From the NCBI GenBank assembly GCA_020636645.1, contig JACJXO010000004.1:62001-126000 (forward strand): a DNA stretch of 64,000 nucleotides. Reading direction: 5' to 3'. This document shows, one piece after another, positions 44,312 through 52,039 of this stretch. The position numbers were made by a program, and so were the translations under genes. Source of the stretch: Chitinophagales bacterium (GTDB lineage: Bacteria > Bacteroidota > Bacteroidia > Chitinophagales > BACL12). Positions within the stretch are counted from its first letter, which is position 1. Every line of letters begins with the position of its first letter. A model generated the notes under the pieces. The model saw nothing but the letters and a program-made list of their open reading frames with translations. It was not told the origin of the DNA and did no database searches.

Positions 44312-45031
44312 ATGAGACGACTTTTAGGTGTTTTATCATTGGCCATACTGGCCGTCACTGCAGTGCAGGCACAGAGCTATATTACTCTGAGTGCTGACAC
44401 TTCATATGCTACCGGTTCTCCTGATGAGATCCACAAAGCTGAAGTTGTAGTTACCAATAACGGTCCTGATGGTCAGAACATGACCTGGGTGCGTGTGGTG
44501 AACGACAAGCCGGAAGAGTGGGAAACTTCGGTATGTGATCCGAACCTCTGCTGGGCACCATTTGCTGATGCCCCTGGATATGGATGGTTTCAGCCTGCCG
44601 GAGCAGATGATGACTTCTATGTGCAGTTTGACGGTAGAAATTTTCCTGACGGTCCTGCCGTGGATGGACATGGAGAAGTTGAAGTCATCATCTACAGCGA
44701 AGATGACTCTGCCAACTATAATGCCCGTGGGGTATTCATTGCTGATCTGAGCGGTGAGGTTGGTTTTCATTCGCCAGACATGGACAACCAGTATGAGGTC
44801 TATCCGAACCCTGCTGTAAACGATCTGAATATTCTGACTTCCTATTCAAACGGAGTAGAGCAGATCCAGATCGTGAACCTGGTTGGAAAGGTCATGCTGG
44901 TACAACAGTGGAACAAAGGCACCGGTAAACTGGTACTGGATATCAGCAACCTGCCGGAGGGTATCTACTTCGTGCAGTTCATTGGTAAAGACCAGGTGCT
45001 GAAGACCAAGAAGATCAGCATCACCAGATAA
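44312..45031 (+). CDS. Small T9SS type A sorting domain protein
   Basis: 239 residues with a signal peptide (ends TAVQAQS). A single immunoglobulin-like beta domain (about 22-150) contains VTNNGPDGQNMTWVRVVNDK and a Cys pair in SVCDPNLCWAP. The T9SS tail is YEVYPNPAVNDLNILTSYSN ... LPEGIYFVQFIGKDQVLKTK. 10 nt after the Omp28-like gene and sharing its terminator, so probably one transcript; the Cys pair could be a partner for the upstream CGPC domain, but that is inference. Confidence 0.82.
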   Translation: MRRLLGVLSLAILAVTAVQAQSYITLSADTSYATGSPDEIHKAEVVVTNNGPDGQNMTWVRVVNDKPEEWETSVCDPNLCWAPFADAPGYGWFQPAGADDDFYVQFDGRNFPDGPAVDGHGEVEVIIYSEDDSANYNARGVFIADLSGEVGFHSPDMDNQYEVYPNPAVNDLNILTSYSNGVEQIQIVNLVGKVMLVQQWNKGTGKLVLDISNLPEGIYFVQFIGKDQVLKTKKISITR

Positions 45032-45043
45032 CAACACCATCAC

Positions 45044-45085
45044 AAAACAAAAAGGCGCTTCTGCATAGAAGCGCCTTTTTGTTTT
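45044..45085. terminator. Bidirectional intrinsic terminator
   Basis: A 19-bp stem (45044-45062 with 45067-45085), GC core AGGCGCTTCT, loop GCAT, A- and T-tracts on either side. Serves the T9SS pair and the convergent fatty-acid operon. Confidence 0.92.
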
Positions 45086-45094
45086 CCGGTTTGA

Positions 45095-46867
45095 TCAGTA
45101 ACAGTAGTTGTCTGCCTCTATCAGTCTGGCTGCAACGGTGCGTCGCAATGCAGTGGTATTCAACATGCGGTATTTGGTGAACCGCTTCAGCCCCAGCAGC
45201 ATCATGCGCTGCTCATCGCCGGTGGCGAAACTCATGATGGCCGTCTTACCGGACTTGTTGATACGGTCCATCGCATCGGTGATCAGCACCTGCACCATGG
45301 CTTCTCTTTCGGCAGCACCTTCGCTTTCCGCATGCTTCATAGTGCGAAGCAGCGCAGATTCAGCCATGAAGGTGTCGATGATCATATCGGCCACCGCCAT
45401 AAGGATCTCCTGTTCGTCTTTCAGCTGCATCATCAGCTTCTGCACAGCGGCACCAGCCACCATCAGAATTGCTTTCTTCATATTGGCGATGGCTTTTACC
45501 TCAGCCGAAAATGCATCGGTATCGGGTTCACCCATCTCCGGTATTCCCATCAGTTCCTTCTGTACTTCCATGGCAGGCGTCATCATATCGATCTGGCCTT
45601 TCATAGCCCGCTTCAGCAGCATATCTACGATCAGAAGCCTGTTGATCTCGTTGGTGCCTTCAAAGATGCGGTTGATACGTGCATCGCGGTAGGCACGTGC
45701 CAGCGGATATTCTTCGCTGAAACCATAGCCACCATAGATCTGCACGCCTTCATCTACCACATAATCCAAAGCTTCAGAACCCGCTACTTTCAGCAACGCA
45801 CATTCAATGGCATATTCTTCAGCTGCACCCAGACTTGCTTCAGCCAGCGACTTGCCTTCTTCGGTCAGCAGTTTCTTTCTGTCGTCGATATAATTGCTCA
45901 CCCGCCAGTTGGCAGCTTCCAGTGCATAAGTGCGGATGGCCATTTCAGACAGTTTGTACTGAATGGCACCAAAAGAAGAAATGGACTTTCCGAACTGCTG
46001 GCGTTCGTTCGCATAACGGATGGCGTTGGTGAGGGAACGTTTACAACCGCCCATGGCCGCAGCGCTGAGTTTGTACCGACCTATATTCAGGATGTTGAAT
46101 GCAATGACATGTCCGCGACCGATCTCTCCCAGAATGGCATCTTTCGGCACGGCACAATTCTCAAAGAAGACCTGACAGGTGGATGAGCCTTTGATTCCCA
46201 TTTTATTCTCTTCGGCGCCGACAGACAAACCCGGTGTATTTCTCTCCACGATGAAAGCTGTGAAGTCTTTGCCGTCGATCTTGGCGAATACTATGAAGAC
46301 ATCTGCGAAGCCCGCATTGGTGATCCACATCTTCTGCCCGTCCAGGATGTAATGGGTACCCTCTGCATTCAATACCGCTTTCGTCTTGGCAGCCAGCGCA
46401 TCAGAACCACTACCGGGTTCGGTCAGGCAGTAGGATGCTTTCAGCTGTCCTGTTGCCAAACCCGGCAGATACTTTTGCTTCTGCTCTTCTGTACCGAAAT
46501 ACAGAATGGGCAAGGTACCGATACCGGTATGGGCAGAATAGGCCACAGAGAAAGCATGGGCAGCACCCACGATCTCAGTCACCACGGTGCCTGTGTTGAA
46601 GTCCTTTGCAAATCCACCGTATTCTTCGGGAACTGAAACACCCAAGAGTCCAAGCTCACCCGCCTTTTCCAGCAGCGATGGTACCAGACCCGGTTCGTGA
46701 TTGTCTATTTCATCCAATCGTGTGAACAATTCATTATCAGTGAACTCCAGTGCCATGTCATGGATCATCCGTTGTTCTTCATTCAAGTCTTCAGGGGTGA
46801 AGGTGTTCTCAGCATCCCCAGGTTGGATGAGGAAGGATCCTCCGGATATATTGATTGACTTTTCCAT
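45095..46867 (-). CDS. Acyl-CoA dehydrogenase (long C-terminal form)
   Basis: 590 residues; FAD enzyme for the first step of beta-oxidation. The core (about 30-430) shows YCLTEPGSGSDALAAKTKA, QKMWITNAGFADVFIVFAK and QIYGGYGFSEEYPLARAYRD. The catalytic base is the Glu of IFEGTNEINRLLI. A helical C-terminal extension (about 440-590) resembles that of VLCAD/ACAD9-type enzymes. Last gene of the tetR-fadB-thiolase operon; it needs an ETF partner, not present here. The 4HB cassette 1 fills the gap upstream. Confidence 0.93.
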   Translation of the reverse strand: MEKSINISGGSFLIQPGDAENTFTPEDLNEEQRMIHDMALEFTDNELFTRLDEIDNHEPGLVPSLLEKAGELGLLGVSVPEEYGGFAKDFNTGTVVTEIVGAAHAFSVAYSAHTGIGTLPILYFGTEEQKQKYLPGLATGQLKASYCLTEPGSGSDALAAKTKAVLNAEGTHYILDGQKMWITNAGFADVFIVFAKIDGKDFTAFIVERNTPGLSVGAEENKMGIKGSSTCQVFFENCAVPKDAILGEIGRGHVIAFNILNIGRYKLSAAAMGGCKRSLTNAIRYANERQQFGKSISSFGAIQYKLSEMAIRTYALEAANWRVSNYIDDRKKLLTEEGKSLAEASLGAAEEYAIECALLKVAGSEALDYVVDEGVQIYGGYGFSEEYPLARAYRDARINRIFEGTNEINRLLIVDMLLKRAMKGQIDMMTPAMEVQKELMGIPEMGEPDTDAFSAEVKAIANMKKAILMVAGAAVQKLMMQLKDEQEILMAVADMIIDTFMAESALLRTMKHAESEGAAEREAMVQVLITDAMDRINKSGKTAIMSFATGDEQRMMLLGLKRFTKYRMLNTTALRRTVAARLIEADNYCY

Positions 46868-46873
46868 TTTGCT

Positions 46874-46908
46874 CGTTTTGCGTTATTTGTTATGGGTTGT
46901 TCGTTTTG
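46874..46908 (+). repeat. Left heptamer array of cassette 1
   Basis: Five consecutive heptamers: CGTTTTG, CGTTATT, TGTTATG, GGTTGTT, CGTTTTG. It begins 7 nt above the acyl-CoA dehydrogenase ATG. Positions 46889-46908 match the reverse complement of 47318-47337 in 17 of 20 bases. Confidence 0.75.
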
Positions 46909-46912
46909 TTTA

Positions 46913-47275
46913 TTATTTGATATTTCGATTGACCGATTGAATAAATTTGTATATCATTCTTTGGTTCTTATCAAGTTTGTCCTGCAGATCAAGGCTCAGA
47001 TCTCCTGGTAAGTAGTTCAACATTTCAGACAAGATTACCTGGGTGGTAAGTTCGTTGGAGGATGACAATGCCACTGCAAGAAAGTGCCTGAAATCCGGAG
47101 CTGTCAACCTGCCAGAGCCTTCAGCTATGTTAGATGGGACACTTACAGCTGCCCTCCTCATTTGATTTACCAATCCAAATCGTTCAGAATTTGGCAGGCG
47201 ATCTGAAGCCAAGTAGACTTGTTTAGCAACGTCCATACTCTGTTGCCAGATTTCGAGTTTTTTGAAATTTTGCAT
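46913..47275 (-). CDS. Four-helix-bundle protein (S23/IVP type), copy 1
   Basis: 120 residues. It begins MQNFKKLEIWQQSMDVAKQV and carries the family hallmark RRAAVSVPSNIAEGSGR, then HFLAVALSSSNEL and a C-terminal NQRMIYKFIQSV. This is the family (TIGR02436 type) found in 23S rRNA intervening sequences and related to the Avd accessory protein of diversity-generating retroelements, which form basic, nucleic-acid-binding pentamers. No biochemical role is established for stand-alone copies. The leader holds the 16-mer ATTCTTAACCCTCAAA. Only about 45 percent similar by eye to copy 2, so not a recent duplication. Confidence 0.88.
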   Translation of the reverse strand: MQNFKKLEIWQQSMDVAKQVYLASDRLPNSERFGLVNQMRRAAVSVPSNIAEGSGRLTAPDFRHFLAVALSSSNELTTQVILSEMLNYLPGDLSLDLQDKLDKNQRMIYKFIQSVNRNIK

Positions 47276-47284
47276 ATACCAATA

Positions 47285-47300
47285 TTTGAGGGTTAAGAAT
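47285..47300 (-). repeat. 16-nt leader motif, copy 1
   Basis: ATTCTTAACCCTCAAA on the minus strand, 9 nt above the ATG of four-helix-bundle copy 1. Identical at 48922-48937 and 57711-57726. Confidence 0.7.
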
Positions 47301-47303
47301 TTC

Positions 47304-47338
47304 TATTACGATCAACGCAATACGAACAACGAATAACG
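47304..47338 (-). repeat. Right heptamer array of cassette 1
   Basis: Read on the minus strand from the thiolase stop: CGTTATT, CGTTGTT, CGTATTG, CGTTGAT, CGTAATA. It starts one nucleotide after the TAG. Confidence 0.75.
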
Positions 47339-47339
47339 A

Positions 47340-48518
47340 CTACAGTCTTTCAATGACCCCCGCTATTCCCTGGCCACCACCCACACAGGCTGTTACCATG
47401 CCGTACTTCTTGTTCAGTCTTTTCATGTCATTCATGATCTGCACGGTCAGTTTGGTACCGGTGCACCCCAGCGGGTGACCCAATGCCACGGCACCTCCAT
47501 TGATGTTGACCTTCTCCGGATCCAGGCCGGCTTCTCTGATGACTGCCAGAGCCTGACAGGCAAATGCTTCGTTCAATTCTATCAGATCGATATCACTGAG
47601 TTTCATGCCTGCCATATCCAAGGCTTTCGGAATGGCTGCCACCGGACCGATGCCCATGAGACCCGGTTCCACTCCTACTGTTGCGCAGCTGACCATTCTG
47701 GCGAGCGGAGTCAGGTTCAGTTCTTTCACCATGCGTTCACTCATGACCACCACGAAGGCAGCACCATCGGAGGTTTGTGAGGCATTACCGGCTGTGACCA
47801 CACCATTGGCTGCAAAGACCGGCTTCAGCTTTGCCAGTGCTTCCAGATTTGTATCCTTACGCGGCCCTTCGTCTGTATCCACCATATAACTTCTTTCATC
47901 ACGCTTACCTTTCTCATTCACAAAAACTTCCTTCACGGTGATGGGGGCAATGCCTTCCTTGAAGTATCCGTTATCGATGGCATGGATAGCTTTCTGATGC
48001 GACTCATAAGAGAACGCATCTGAATCTTCTCTCGACACCTTGAACTCACGGGCCACATTCTCAGCGGTCAGTCCCATGCCGATGTAGTAATCCGGATGTT
48101 CTTTAGCGGTCTCAAAGTTGAGGACCGTTCTCCACCCAACCGTGGGTACCAGACTCATAGACTCCACTCCGCCGGCCACGATGCAGTCTGCCATTCCTGC
48201 CCGGATCTTGGCAGTAGCGATGGCAATGGTCTCCACTCCACTGGCGCAGTAGCGATTCACCGTCATGCCTCCTGTAGTTTTCGGAAATGCCCGCACAGCT
48301 ATCATGCGACCGATCTGCAATCCCTGCTCCGCCTCCGGTACCGCATTTCCCACGATCAGGTCTTCTACTCTGGCGGGATCCAGTTCCGGTACTTTGGCCA
48401 TCAGCTGAGCCAGCAGATCAACCGCCAGATCATCAGGACGCACAAAACGAAAGGCACCACGAGGGGCTTTTCCTACTGCGGTTCTGAGGCCGGCTACGAT
48501 ATAAGCTTCTTGTGTCAT
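47340..48518 (-). CDS. Acetyl-CoA C-acyltransferase (thiolase)
   Basis: 392 residues; cleaves 3-ketoacyl-CoA in the last step of beta-oxidation. The nucleophilic Cys is in VNRYCASGVETIAIA (about 88-90), the His in GGAVALGHPLGCTGTKL and the second Cys in MVTACVGGGQGIAGV at the C-terminus. Full length. FadA-like by context. Gene order on the transcript is fadB type, 4HB copy 2, thiolase, 4HB copy 1, acyl-CoA dehydrogenase. Confidence 0.94.
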   Translation of the reverse strand: MTQEAYIVAGLRTAVGKAPRGAFRFVRPDDLAVDLLAQLMAKVPELDPARVEDLIVGNAVPEAEQGLQIGRMIAVRAFPKTTGGMTVNRYCASGVETIAIATAKIRAGMADCIVAGGVESMSLVPTVGWRTVLNFETAKEHPDYYIGMGLTAENVAREFKVSREDSDAFSYESHQKAIHAIDNGYFKEGIAPITVKEVFVNEKGKRDERSYMVDTDEGPRKDTNLEALAKLKPVFAANGVVTAGNASQTSDGAAFVVVMSERMVKELNLTPLARMVSCATVGVEPGLMGIGPVAAIPKALDMAGMKLSDIDLIELNEAFACQALAVIREAGLDPEKVNINGGAVALGHPLGCTGTKLTVQIMNDMKRLNKKYGMVTACVGGGQGIAGVIERL

Positions 48519-48553
48519 AGTATTGAGTATTGAGTAGTGGGTAGTGAGACTTG
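48519..48553 (+). repeat. Left heptamer array of cassette 2
   Basis: AGTATTG, AGTATTG, AGTAGTG, GGTAGTG, AGACTTG, starting on the base next to the thiolase ATG. Positions 48527-48543 match the reverse complement of 48963-48979 in 16 of 17 bases. Confidence 0.75.
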
Positions 48554-48556
48554 CTC

Positions 48557-48922
48557 CTACCTCTTCACTAGTTTTGATTTTAGTTTGTAGATCATCTTTT
48601 GATTGACATTCAACTTATCAAGAAGCTTGTCAATCTCAGTATCAGAGCTATAACCTAATCTCGAAGAAACGATCAGCTGAGTTTCAAGCTCATATGATGA
48701 ACCAGCAGCAATTCCTAAAAAATGATCGAATTCTCCGGGATTATTTCTTCCGCTGCCCTCAGCAATATTGGAAGGAACTGAAACAGCAGATCTTCTTAAT
48801 TGGCTTGTTAATCCATATTGCTCTGCTTTAGGGAAGGCTCCTGTCAGTTCATAAACCAATACTGCCATGTCAACGGCATCCTGCCATACTTGTAGTTTTT
48901 TGTAATCGTGCATATATTTCAT
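48557..48922 (-). CDS. Four-helix-bundle protein (S23/IVP type), copy 2
   Basis: 121 residues, or 118 if the ATG at 48913 is used. The latter aligns best with copy 1: MHDYKKLQVWQDAVDMAVLV against MQNFKKLEIWQQSMDVAKQV. It has the signature RRSAVSVPSNIAEGSGR, then HFLGIAAGSSYEL and NQKMIYKLKSK. The ATG at 48922 directly overlaps the end of the CCCTCAAA leader motif. Same inferred nature and same unknown role as copy 1. Confidence 0.88.
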   Translation of the reverse strand: MKYMHDYKKLQVWQDAVDMAVLVYELTGAFPKAEQYGLTSQLRRSAVSVPSNIAEGSGRNNPGEFDHFLGIAAGSSYELETQLIVSSRLGYSSDTEIDKLLDKLNVNQKMIYKLKSKLVKR

Positions 48923-48937
48923 TTGAGGGTTAAGAAT
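48922..48937 (-). repeat. 16-nt leader motif, copy 2
   Basis: ATTCTTAACCCTCAAA on the minus strand, abutting the start of four-helix-bundle copy 2. Confidence 0.7.
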
Positions 48938-48945
48938 CTTTTTTA

Positions 48946-48980
48946 GCTATCTCACTACACAATACCCACTACTCATTACC
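48946..48980 (-). repeat. Right heptamer array of cassette 2
   Basis: Read on the minus strand from the fadB-type stop: GGTAATG, AGTAGTG, GGTATTG, TGTAGTG, AGATAGC. It begins one nucleotide after the TAA, the same offset as in cassette 1. Confidence 0.75.
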
Positions 48981-48981
48981 A

Positions 48982-51369
48982 TTAATTCCTAAGCGGTTTC
49001 CCTGTTTTCAAAATATGTTGCATGCGTTCGAGTGTTTTCCTCTCGCCGAGCAATGAGAGGAATGCTTCCCGTTCCAGATCGAGCAGATATTGTTCACTTA
49101 CATTAGTTGGTTGCGACAGATCACCACCACAAATGACATAAGCTACTTTCTTGGCGATGAGCTCATCATACTCGCTGATGTAGCCGGCCATGCGCATAGA
49201 AGCGATGAAGGTGTAGAAGGAGCCCAAAGCTGTTCTTCCCAGTACGCGTACATCCGTTCTGGGTTGCGGCTCGGTATATCCATCCTCCGCCAACTCTATG
49301 GCAGCGGCTTTGGCAGTTGAGATGACACGATTCAGGTTGATGACTTCCTTATCTATCCCCTTTCGGAGCAATCCCAGATCAAAAGCTTCCCGGGCGGAGG
49401 TAGCTACTTTAGCCATGGCAATATTGAGTGTCATCTCCTGCAAGGTGGGCAGCTCGATGTCTCCCTTGAAATATTTATCGCTGGCACGCAAGGCGAGTTC
49501 CTTGGTGCCGCCACCGGCAGGAATCAGTCCGGCACCCACTTCCACCAGACCTATATAAGTCTCTGCTGCTGCCACTGCCACATCTGCGTGCAGGGTCATC
49601 TCGCATCCACCACCCAGCGTGAGTCCGTGCGGAGCTACCACTACCGGGATCGAAGAAAAGCGCACTCTGGTGGTCATTTGCTGGAACATACGGATGGCCA
49701 TGTCCAGTTCATCGAATTCCTGTTCAATGGCCAGCATGAGCATCATGGCGATGTTGGCTCCTGCACTGAAGTTGGCTGCGTCGTTACCGATCACCAGTCC
49801 GCGGTGGTTCTGCTCTGCAATAGCGATGCTCTTATTGACCGCTTCAATGATCTCAGCACCGATCACATTCATCTTGGTATGGAACTCCAGGTTCAGGATT
49901 CCATCACCGATATCGTGCAGCGTTGCGCCTGCATTCTGAAAGACCGGTTTCTGTGCCCGGTAGTTATCGAGTATGATGAAGGCATCGGTACCCGGTACTT
50001 CCTTATATGTCTTTGTTGGAATATCGTAGTACAGGCGTTTCCCGTTCTCACTTTTATAGAAGGAAGTATGCCCTGCGCTGAGCATCTCATCCACCCAGGC
50101 AGCAGGAGCGAAACCAGAGGCTTTCATGGCCTCTATAGTCTGTTGTACGCCCAGCACATCCCAGGTCTCGAAGGGTCCCAGCTCCCAGCCGAAGCCTGCA
50201 CGCATGGCATCATCTATGCGGAAGAGTTCGTCTGAAATTTCCGGGATGCGGTTAGACACATATTGATTTACTATATAGGTAATCGCCCGGTAGAAATCGC
50301 CGGCTTTATCTTTTCCGTTGTGCAGGATGACCAGTCGTTGTTTCAGGTCGTCCACCTGCTTTGCTTCGCCTACTGTGGCGAATTTTGGCTTTGACTGCGT
50401 ACCATATTCCATGGTCTTCAGGTCCAGAGTAAGGATCTGGCTTTTACCATCATCCCCCTTCACCTTTTTGAAAAAACCCTGACCGCTCTTATCGCCCAGC
50501 CACTTGTTCTCCATCATGGTGTTGATGTAAGCCGGAATGCGGAAATTCTCGCGGGCCTCATCATCGGGGCAGGCCTCGTAGGTATTGTTGGCCACCTTTA
50601 CCATGGTATCCAGTCCCACCACATCCGTAGTGCGGAAGGTGGCAGATTTCGGTCGGCCGGAAACAGGACCTGTCAGCGCATCCACTTCATCCACGGTCAT
50701 CTGCAGTTGGTCCATCACCTGGAGTACGGTCATGATGCTGAACACCCCGATGCGGTTGGCGATGAAGGCGGGAGTGTCCTTACACAAAACGGTCTGTTTG
50801 CCGAGGAAACGATCACCGTAATCCAGGAGGAAATCAATTACATTCTGATCAGTTTCAGGTGTGGGGATGATCTCTAAGAGGCGCAGGTAGCGGGGCGGAT
50901 TGAAAAAGTGGGTACCGCAGAAATGTTTTCTGAAGTCTTCGCTTCTGTCTTCGGCGATCCGGTGGATGGGAATACCGGATGTATTGGAGGTGATGAGGGT
51001 GCCCGGTTTTCTGATGGCATCCACTTTTTCCATCAGTTGTTGTTTGATGTCCAGGCGTTCGATGACCACTTCTATGATCCAGTCGGCGGTGGCGATGGAC
51101 TGCAGGTCATCTTCAAAGTTTCCGGTGGTGATATGCGACAGCACCTGTTTGTTATAGACCGGCGAGGGGTTCTGTTTGACCGCAGCCTGCAGGCTGTTGT
51201 TGACCAGCTGGTTGCGTTTGGTCTTGTTGGCGGCATCTGTTTCGTTCAGGCCGGGCGTGACAATATCCAGCAGCTGCACCTTGCAACCAATGTTGGCGAA
51301 GTGGCAGGCGATGCGGGATCCCATGACCCCGGAGCCCAGAACGGCTACAGATTGAATTCTTCTCTTCAT
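48982..51369 (-). CDS. 3-hydroxyacyl-CoA dehydrogenase / enoyl-CoA hydratase (FadN/FadB type)
   Basis: 795 residues carrying out the middle two steps of beta-oxidation. The dehydrogenase comes first, with the NAD-binding motif VAVLGSGVMGSRIACHFANI and the catalytic region GTHFFNPPRYLRLLEIIPT. The hydratase/isomerase (crotonase) domain comes second (about 500-690), with PHGLTLGGGCEMTLHADVAV and EVGAGLIPAGGGTKELAL. This order is that of Bacillus FadN rather than E. coli FadB. A spacer domain (about 360-490) has a diverged dehydrogenase C-terminal fold. The start overlaps the tetR stop by 4 bp. Confidence 0.93.
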   Translation of the reverse strand: MKRRIQSVAVLGSGVMGSRIACHFANIGCKVQLLDIVTPGLNETDAANKTKRNQLVNNSLQAAVKQNPSPVYNKQVLSHITTGNFEDDLQSIATADWIIEVVIERLDIKQQLMEKVDAIRKPGTLITSNTSGIPIHRIAEDRSEDFRKHFCGTHFFNPPRYLRLLEIIPTPETDQNVIDFLLDYGDRFLGKQTVLCKDTPAFIANRIGVFSIMTVLQVMDQLQMTVDEVDALTGPVSGRPKSATFRTTDVVGLDTMVKVANNTYEACPDDEARENFRIPAYINTMMENKWLGDKSGQGFFKKVKGDDGKSQILTLDLKTMEYGTQSKPKFATVGEAKQVDDLKQRLVILHNGKDKAGDFYRAITYIVNQYVSNRIPEISDELFRIDDAMRAGFGWELGPFETWDVLGVQQTIEAMKASGFAPAAWVDEMLSAGHTSFYKSENGKRLYYDIPTKTYKEVPGTDAFIILDNYRAQKPVFQNAGATLHDIGDGILNLEFHTKMNVIGAEIIEAVNKSIAIAEQNHRGLVIGNDAANFSAGANIAMMLMLAIEQEFDELDMAIRMFQQMTTRVRFSSIPVVVAPHGLTLGGGCEMTLHADVAVAAAETYIGLVEVGAGLIPAGGGTKELALRASDKYFKGDIELPTLQEMTLNIAMAKVATSAREAFDLGLLRKGIDKEVINLNRVISTAKAAAIELAEDGYTEPQPRTDVRVLGRTALGSFYTFIASMRMAGYISEYDELIAKKVAYVICGGDLSQPTNVSEQYLLDLEREAFLSLLGERKTLERMQHILKTGKPLRN

Positions 51370-51962
51370 TGCTCTTGCTGTTGTATGAGGGCCTCTTTGG
51401 TGGCCGATTCAAATTTTTTCAGGATCATGTCATTTGCCTTGCGCAGGAAATCCGGGTCTTTGTAGATGCGCATCATGAGTGCAGCACCTTCAATGGCACA
51501 GATGGTCTCACGGGCAAAGAACAGGGCCGCTTTGGGCGAATAGTGGGAACGGTAGATATAGACCAGGGCATCGGTCCAGTCATCGAAGAAGCTTTTGATA
51601 TGCGGATGAAATTCAGGCACTACGTCTATGGTCTCGGAGGCGATATTACCCATGAGGCAGGCGCCTTCGCCACGGATGAAGATGTCCATACTATGTGTGC
51701 CCAGTTCTTTCAGGCGTGACATGGCAGAACGTTTATCATTATAAGCAATGGCAAACACATTGACCCGGTAGTATTCACGCAGGAATTCCAGCACCGCGAT
51801 CATCAGCTCTTCTTTGGAGGCGAAATAGTGGTAGATGCTTCCTTTGAGCAGTCCGCAGGCTGCACCGATCTCTGCCATGGTGGTTTTATGGTATCCACGT
51901 GACCGGAAGAGCTTCAGAGCTTCTGTCACCACTTCTTCCTTGTTGACTTTTCTAACCGGCAT
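51366..51962 (-). CDS. TetR/AcrR family regulator of the fatty-acid operon
   Basis: 198 residues from the ATG at 51962. The helix-turn-helix is GYHKTTMAEIGAACGLLKGS, then IYHYFASKEELMIAVLEFL (about 22-60); the rest is a ligand-binding helical domain. The longer frames begin within or upstream of the operator at 51988-52015, so 51962 is preferred. First gene of the operon and 4-bp overlap with the fadB-type gene. By position it is likely an autoregulated repressor released by acyl-CoA; the ligand is inference. Confidence 0.9.
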   Translation of the reverse strand: MPVRKVNKEEVVTEALKLFRSRGYHKTTMAEIGAACGLLKGSIYHYFASKEELMIAVLEFLREYYRVNVFAIAYNDKRSAMSRLKELGTHSMDIFIRGEGACLMGNIASETIDVVPEFHPHIKSFFDDWTDALVYIYRSHYSPKAALFFARETICAIEGAALMMRIYKDPDFLRKANDMILKKFESATKEALIQQQEQ

Positions 51963-51987
51963 AAGATAAAGGTAGAGTTGCTTTTTC

Positions 51988-52015
51988 ATTTTACCAAACG
52001 TTTGTTTGGTAAAAT
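51988..52015. promoter_or_regulatory. Operator: perfect 12-bp inverted repeat
   Basis: ATTTTACCAAAC (51988-51999), spacer GTTT, GTTTGGTAAAAT (52004-52015). Size and symmetry suit a TetR-family dimer or pair of dimers. It covers the -7 region of the tetR promoter and lies 26 nt above the tetR start. Confidence 0.8.
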
Positions 52016-52039
52016 AATTGTCAACTATTGCTTGACAAA
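52009..52039 (-). promoter_or_regulatory. Promoter of the tetR-beta-oxidation operon
   Basis: On the minus strand: TTTG (52039-52036), 19-nt spacer, TATTTTAC (52016-52009; first six bases fit TAnnTT). The -7 element is inside the operator, so bound repressor would block it. Confidence 0.6.

Larger units (their letters stand above)
46874..47338. mobile_element. Four-helix-bundle cassette 1 with inverted heptamer ends
   Basis: A 465-bp unit occupying the gap between the thiolase stop codon and the acyl-CoA dehydrogenase start. It has five degenerate heptamers at each end in inverted orientation, enclosing one four-helix-bundle ORF. There is no transposase. Whether it moves as DNA or is an RNA-level intervening element is unknown; 'mobile' is inferred from its repeated occurrence in one operon. 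Confidence 0.5.
48519..48980. mobile_element. Four-helix-bundle cassette 2 with inverted heptamer ends
   Basis: A 462-bp unit filling the gap between the fadB-type stop and the thiolase start, with the same design as cassette 1: inverted heptamer arrays, the ATTCTTAACCCTCAAA motif and one four-helix-bundle ORF. The heptamers have a different consensus (AGTAGTG-like rather than CGTTATT-like), yet each end matches its own partner. Confidence 0.5.

Noticed and set aside
46913..48922. Four-helix-bundle ORFs as Avd of a diversity-generating retroelement
   Set aside because: No reverse transcriptase, template repeat or variable repeat was found anywhere near; family membership alone does not make a DGR.
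46874..48980. Cassettes as 23S rRNA intervening sequences misplaced in an rRNA gene
   Set aside because: No rRNA sequence flanks them; both neighbours are intact beta-oxidation genes.
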